From positions 39,935 through 103,934 of the forward strand of contig JANWZD010000014.1 in the NCBI GenBank assembly GCA_025054935.1: a stretch of 64,000 nucleotides of DNA, read 5' to 3'. A program made the translations under genes and the position numbers. Under the pieces are notes generated by a model. It had not been told where the DNA came from. It worked only from the letters and a program-made list of their open reading frames with translations, and did not search any database. Positions 62,286-64,000 of this stretch are shown here, piece by piece (position 1 is the stretch's first letter; each line of letters opens with the position of its first letter). The stretch comes from Dehalococcoidia bacterium (lineage in GTDB: Bacteria > Chloroflexota > Dehalococcoidia > SpSt-223).

Positions 62286-63749
62286 ATGCGTCGTCTCGTG
62301 TGGGGTCTCGCGCTGCTCAGTCTAGCCGCAATCGCCATCGTCGGGCGTGAGCGTGCCGAGGCGACCGACCAAGCGCGCAATCTCCTCAAGAACGGTCTCT
62401 TCGAGGAGTGGGTCAGCTGGGGCGATGTCACGGTGGGGCTGTACTGGGCGCCCTGGGTCGTGCTCGGCAGCCCCACCTTCAACCGCCACGGGCATGAGCC
62501 GGGGCAGCAGATCATGAGCGAACGCGGCGCATTCGTCGCCGGCCTCTACCAAGAGATTGCCGGCGTGACGCCCGGCGCCCAGTACTACGGCTATGTCGGC
62601 AGCGCCTCGCTCTATTGGGGTAACCCCGAGGGCCGATTCGAGGAAGTGTGCCGCGCCGTCGGCATCGACCCGACCGGCGGCACTGACCCGCGGTCGCCGG
62701 AGATCGTTTGGGGCAATGTCACCTGCTCGAACAAGCGCTGGGATTTCAAGGATGACCCCAACGCCAACGCGGCAAAGGTGCGGGCGGTCGCCAAAGGGCC
62801 GAAGGTGACGTTCTTCCTGCTCGCCGCCAACCTGCGCGGTGACAACCTTGCCCAAGTCTGGTTTACCGACGCTGCAGTGCTCCTCGACAGCGAGCGGCCG
62901 TCCGGCACCCCGACGACCGTCCCGGCGTTCGGCTTCCGTCCCGCTCCCGGCGCGACCCCGCCGCCCTCGGTCTCCGCGACGGCGATCGCGCGAGTGTTAG
63001 GCCGGGACGCGGCGCCGACCGCAACCGTCGCCGCGAGCGCGACGCCAGCCACCGCCGGCAGCCCACGCCGTGCCGAGCCGGACTTCAGCCTCCACGACGG
63101 CGGCCGGGAGATCGGTCGCTTCTACACTCAGACCGCTCGGGATGGCCACGGCTATGCCGTCGTCGACCGCGGCGCCACACGCTGGTGGAGCGAGTTCACT
63201 CGCCTCGGCGGCATTGCGGCGCTCGGCTACCCAATCAGCCGGCCGTTCACCGCCCCGGACGGCTTCCAGTACCAAGCGTTTCAGCGCGCTGTCCTTCAGT
63301 GGCGGCCAGAAAGAAACGGCGCGGTGCTGGCGAATGCGCTCGACTGGCTGTCGGATGCCGGCCGCGACGAGTGGGCGTTCACGCGCGGCATTCCTCGCGC
63401 CATCAAGGATGACGGCTCGAACGGCGACTTCGCTCGGGCGGTCGAGGTCCGCCTAGGGTGGCTGACCGAGCCCGCGATCGAGCGGCGTTTCCGGGAAGAC
63501 CCCGCCACCGGTAACCGCTGGTCGGTCGAGGAGGCGATCGCTCGCTATGGCCTGCCCGCCTCACTTCCGGAGAAGAGCGGTCCCTTTATCGTTCAGCGCT
63601 TCCAGCGCATCGCCTTTCAGTACTGGGTCGAGGACGCGCCGGGCGGGCTTCCGCGCGGCACGGTCGTTCCTCTTCTCGCCGGCGACCTGCTCGCTGATGC
63701 CGGCCTCATCCCCGCGGCAGCGCGCCAGCCCGAGCCGCCGCCAGCATAG
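62286..63749 (+). CDS. secreted protein with FGYPxT-type module
   Basis: 487 residues from ATG 62286, GGAGAG upstream. Signal peptide (RRLVWGLALLSLAAIAIVG), then a beta-rich N-domain (about 30-210; NLLKNGLFEEWVSWGDVTVG resembles carbohydrate-binding sandwich folds), an Ala/Thr/Pro linker, and a C-terminal module (GRFYTQTARDGHGYAVVDRG, GGIAALGYPISRPF) related to that of the propeller protein at 29178-30668. Extracytoplasmic; possibly binds cell-wall or glycan. Confidence 0.8.
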   Translation: MRRLVWGLALLSLAAIAIVGRERAEATDQARNLLKNGLFEEWVSWGDVTVGLYWAPWVVLGSPTFNRHGHEPGQQIMSERGAFVAGLYQEIAGVTPGAQYYGYVGSASLYWGNPEGRFEEVCRAVGIDPTGGTDPRSPEIVWGNVTCSNKRWDFKDDPNANAAKVRAVAKGPKVTFFLLAANLRGDNLAQVWFTDAAVLLDSERPSGTPTTVPAFGFRPAPGATPPPSVSATAIARVLGRDAAPTATVAASATPATAGSPRRAEPDFSLHDGGREIGRFYTQTARDGHGYAVVDRGATRWWSEFTRLGGIAALGYPISRPFTAPDGFQYQAFQRAVLQWRPERNGAVLANALDWLSDAGRDEWAFTRGIPRAIKDDGSNGDFARAVEVRLGWLTEPAIERRFREDPATGNRWSVEEAIARYGLPASLPEKSGPFIVQRFQRIAFQYWVEDAPGGLPRGTVVPLLAGDLLADAGLIPAAARQPEPPPA

Positions 63750-63874
63750 CCGGCTCCACGGAGCGACCGTCTCCGCCGGCCGCCTGCCGGCAGCAGCGCC
63801 GAGGGTCGCACGGCGCGTCTCCGAGCCCGCCAGTGCGCGGCCCGCGCCGCAGCTGGCGACGGGTCGGCCGAGCC

Positions 63875-63916
63875 GGTCATTGCGAGGCCGAGGGAACCGA
63901 GGCCGTGGCAATCCCG
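63875..63916. repeat. REP-like element, near-identical to one at 43668-43709
   Basis: The element GTCATTGCGAGG to GGCAATCCCG matches the copy at 43668-43709 over about 41 bases although they are 20 kb apart. Both are followed, at differing distance, by TGACCTGCC. No gene was found in 63750-64000. Confidence 0.75.
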
Positions 63917-64000
63917 ATCGCAGCCCGCACTGGCCCTCGAGAGCAATGCCGGATTGACCTGCCCTCTGCCTTTTTGCTGGGGCGCGCGGGGCGCCCCGTG

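Overview
The window is a high-GC, gene-dense bacterial chromosome segment. Several traits fit a Chloroflexota member, most likely near Thermomicrobia: secreted proteins with Pro/Thr-rich linkers, the FGYPxT-type module shared by two of them, a LysM plus M23 peptidase, a DUF1461 membrane protein, two luciferase-like (LLM) oxidoreductases and a split two-subunit glycine decarboxylase. This assignment rests on family content, not on a marker gene. No prophage, transposase, integrase, CRISPR array or rRNA was seen; one tRNA (CAT anticodon) is present.

Layout. 0-4.5 kb: Doc/Fic-like protein lacking its catalytic His, a small unknown gene behind a promoter with a 20-bp palindrome, tRNA-CAT, a membrane-anchored trypsin-like protease, an unknown protein, a RatA-like SRPBCC protein and a zinc-ribbon protein. 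4.6-9.5 kb: heptose-type GHMP kinase, MFS exporter, GNAT-MoaB pair, LysM-M23 peptidase. 9.5-16.8 kb: PPOX-fold protein, prephenate dehydratase, then a leftward set of hybrid histidine kinase, DUF4129 membrane protein, AI-2E/PerM-type membrane protein and GalU. 16.9-23.4 kb: RlmN, ring-cleaving dioxygenase, flavin reductase, YceI lipoprotein, methyltransferase, AroQ, alpha/beta hydrolase. 24-28.5 kb: nucleotidyltransferase-like protein, TyrS, TatA, LLM oxidoreductase and a decayed peptide-binding protein. 28.8-34.4 kb: a four-gene marR / membrane-fusion / beta-propeller / Clp-N set facing a second marR, and a second LLM enzyme. 34.9-38.1 kb: gcvH-gcvPA-gcvPB. 38.5-43.1 kb: cupin, secreted protein, MutY divergent from a Nudix hydrolase, AEC transporter. 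43.1-44.4 kb: a dense field of REP-like palindromes. 44.4-52.6 kb: VIT/VWA protein, GT39-like membrane glycosyltransferase, CPBP protease, amidohydrolase. 52.6-54 kb: a decayed gene and more repeats. 54-64 kb: second Ser-less alpha/beta hydrolase, small membrane protein, ABC-F protein, SnoaL-like protein, class B penicillin-binding protein, DUF1461 protein, alpha/beta hydrolase and a secreted protein.

Overall this is a housekeeping and envelope region with small operons, many of them translationally coupled by 4-bp overlaps, and extremely tight convergent junctions. Most unusual: several promoters whose -10 box lies 6-8 nt before the start codon (leaderless transcripts), apparent CTG start codons behind GGAGG, MutY and Nudix start codons overlapping in one CATG, two related alpha/beta hydrolases without the Ser/His catalytic residues, an amidohydrolase missing metal ligands, and intergenic REP-like palindromes including a 71-72 bp tandem array.
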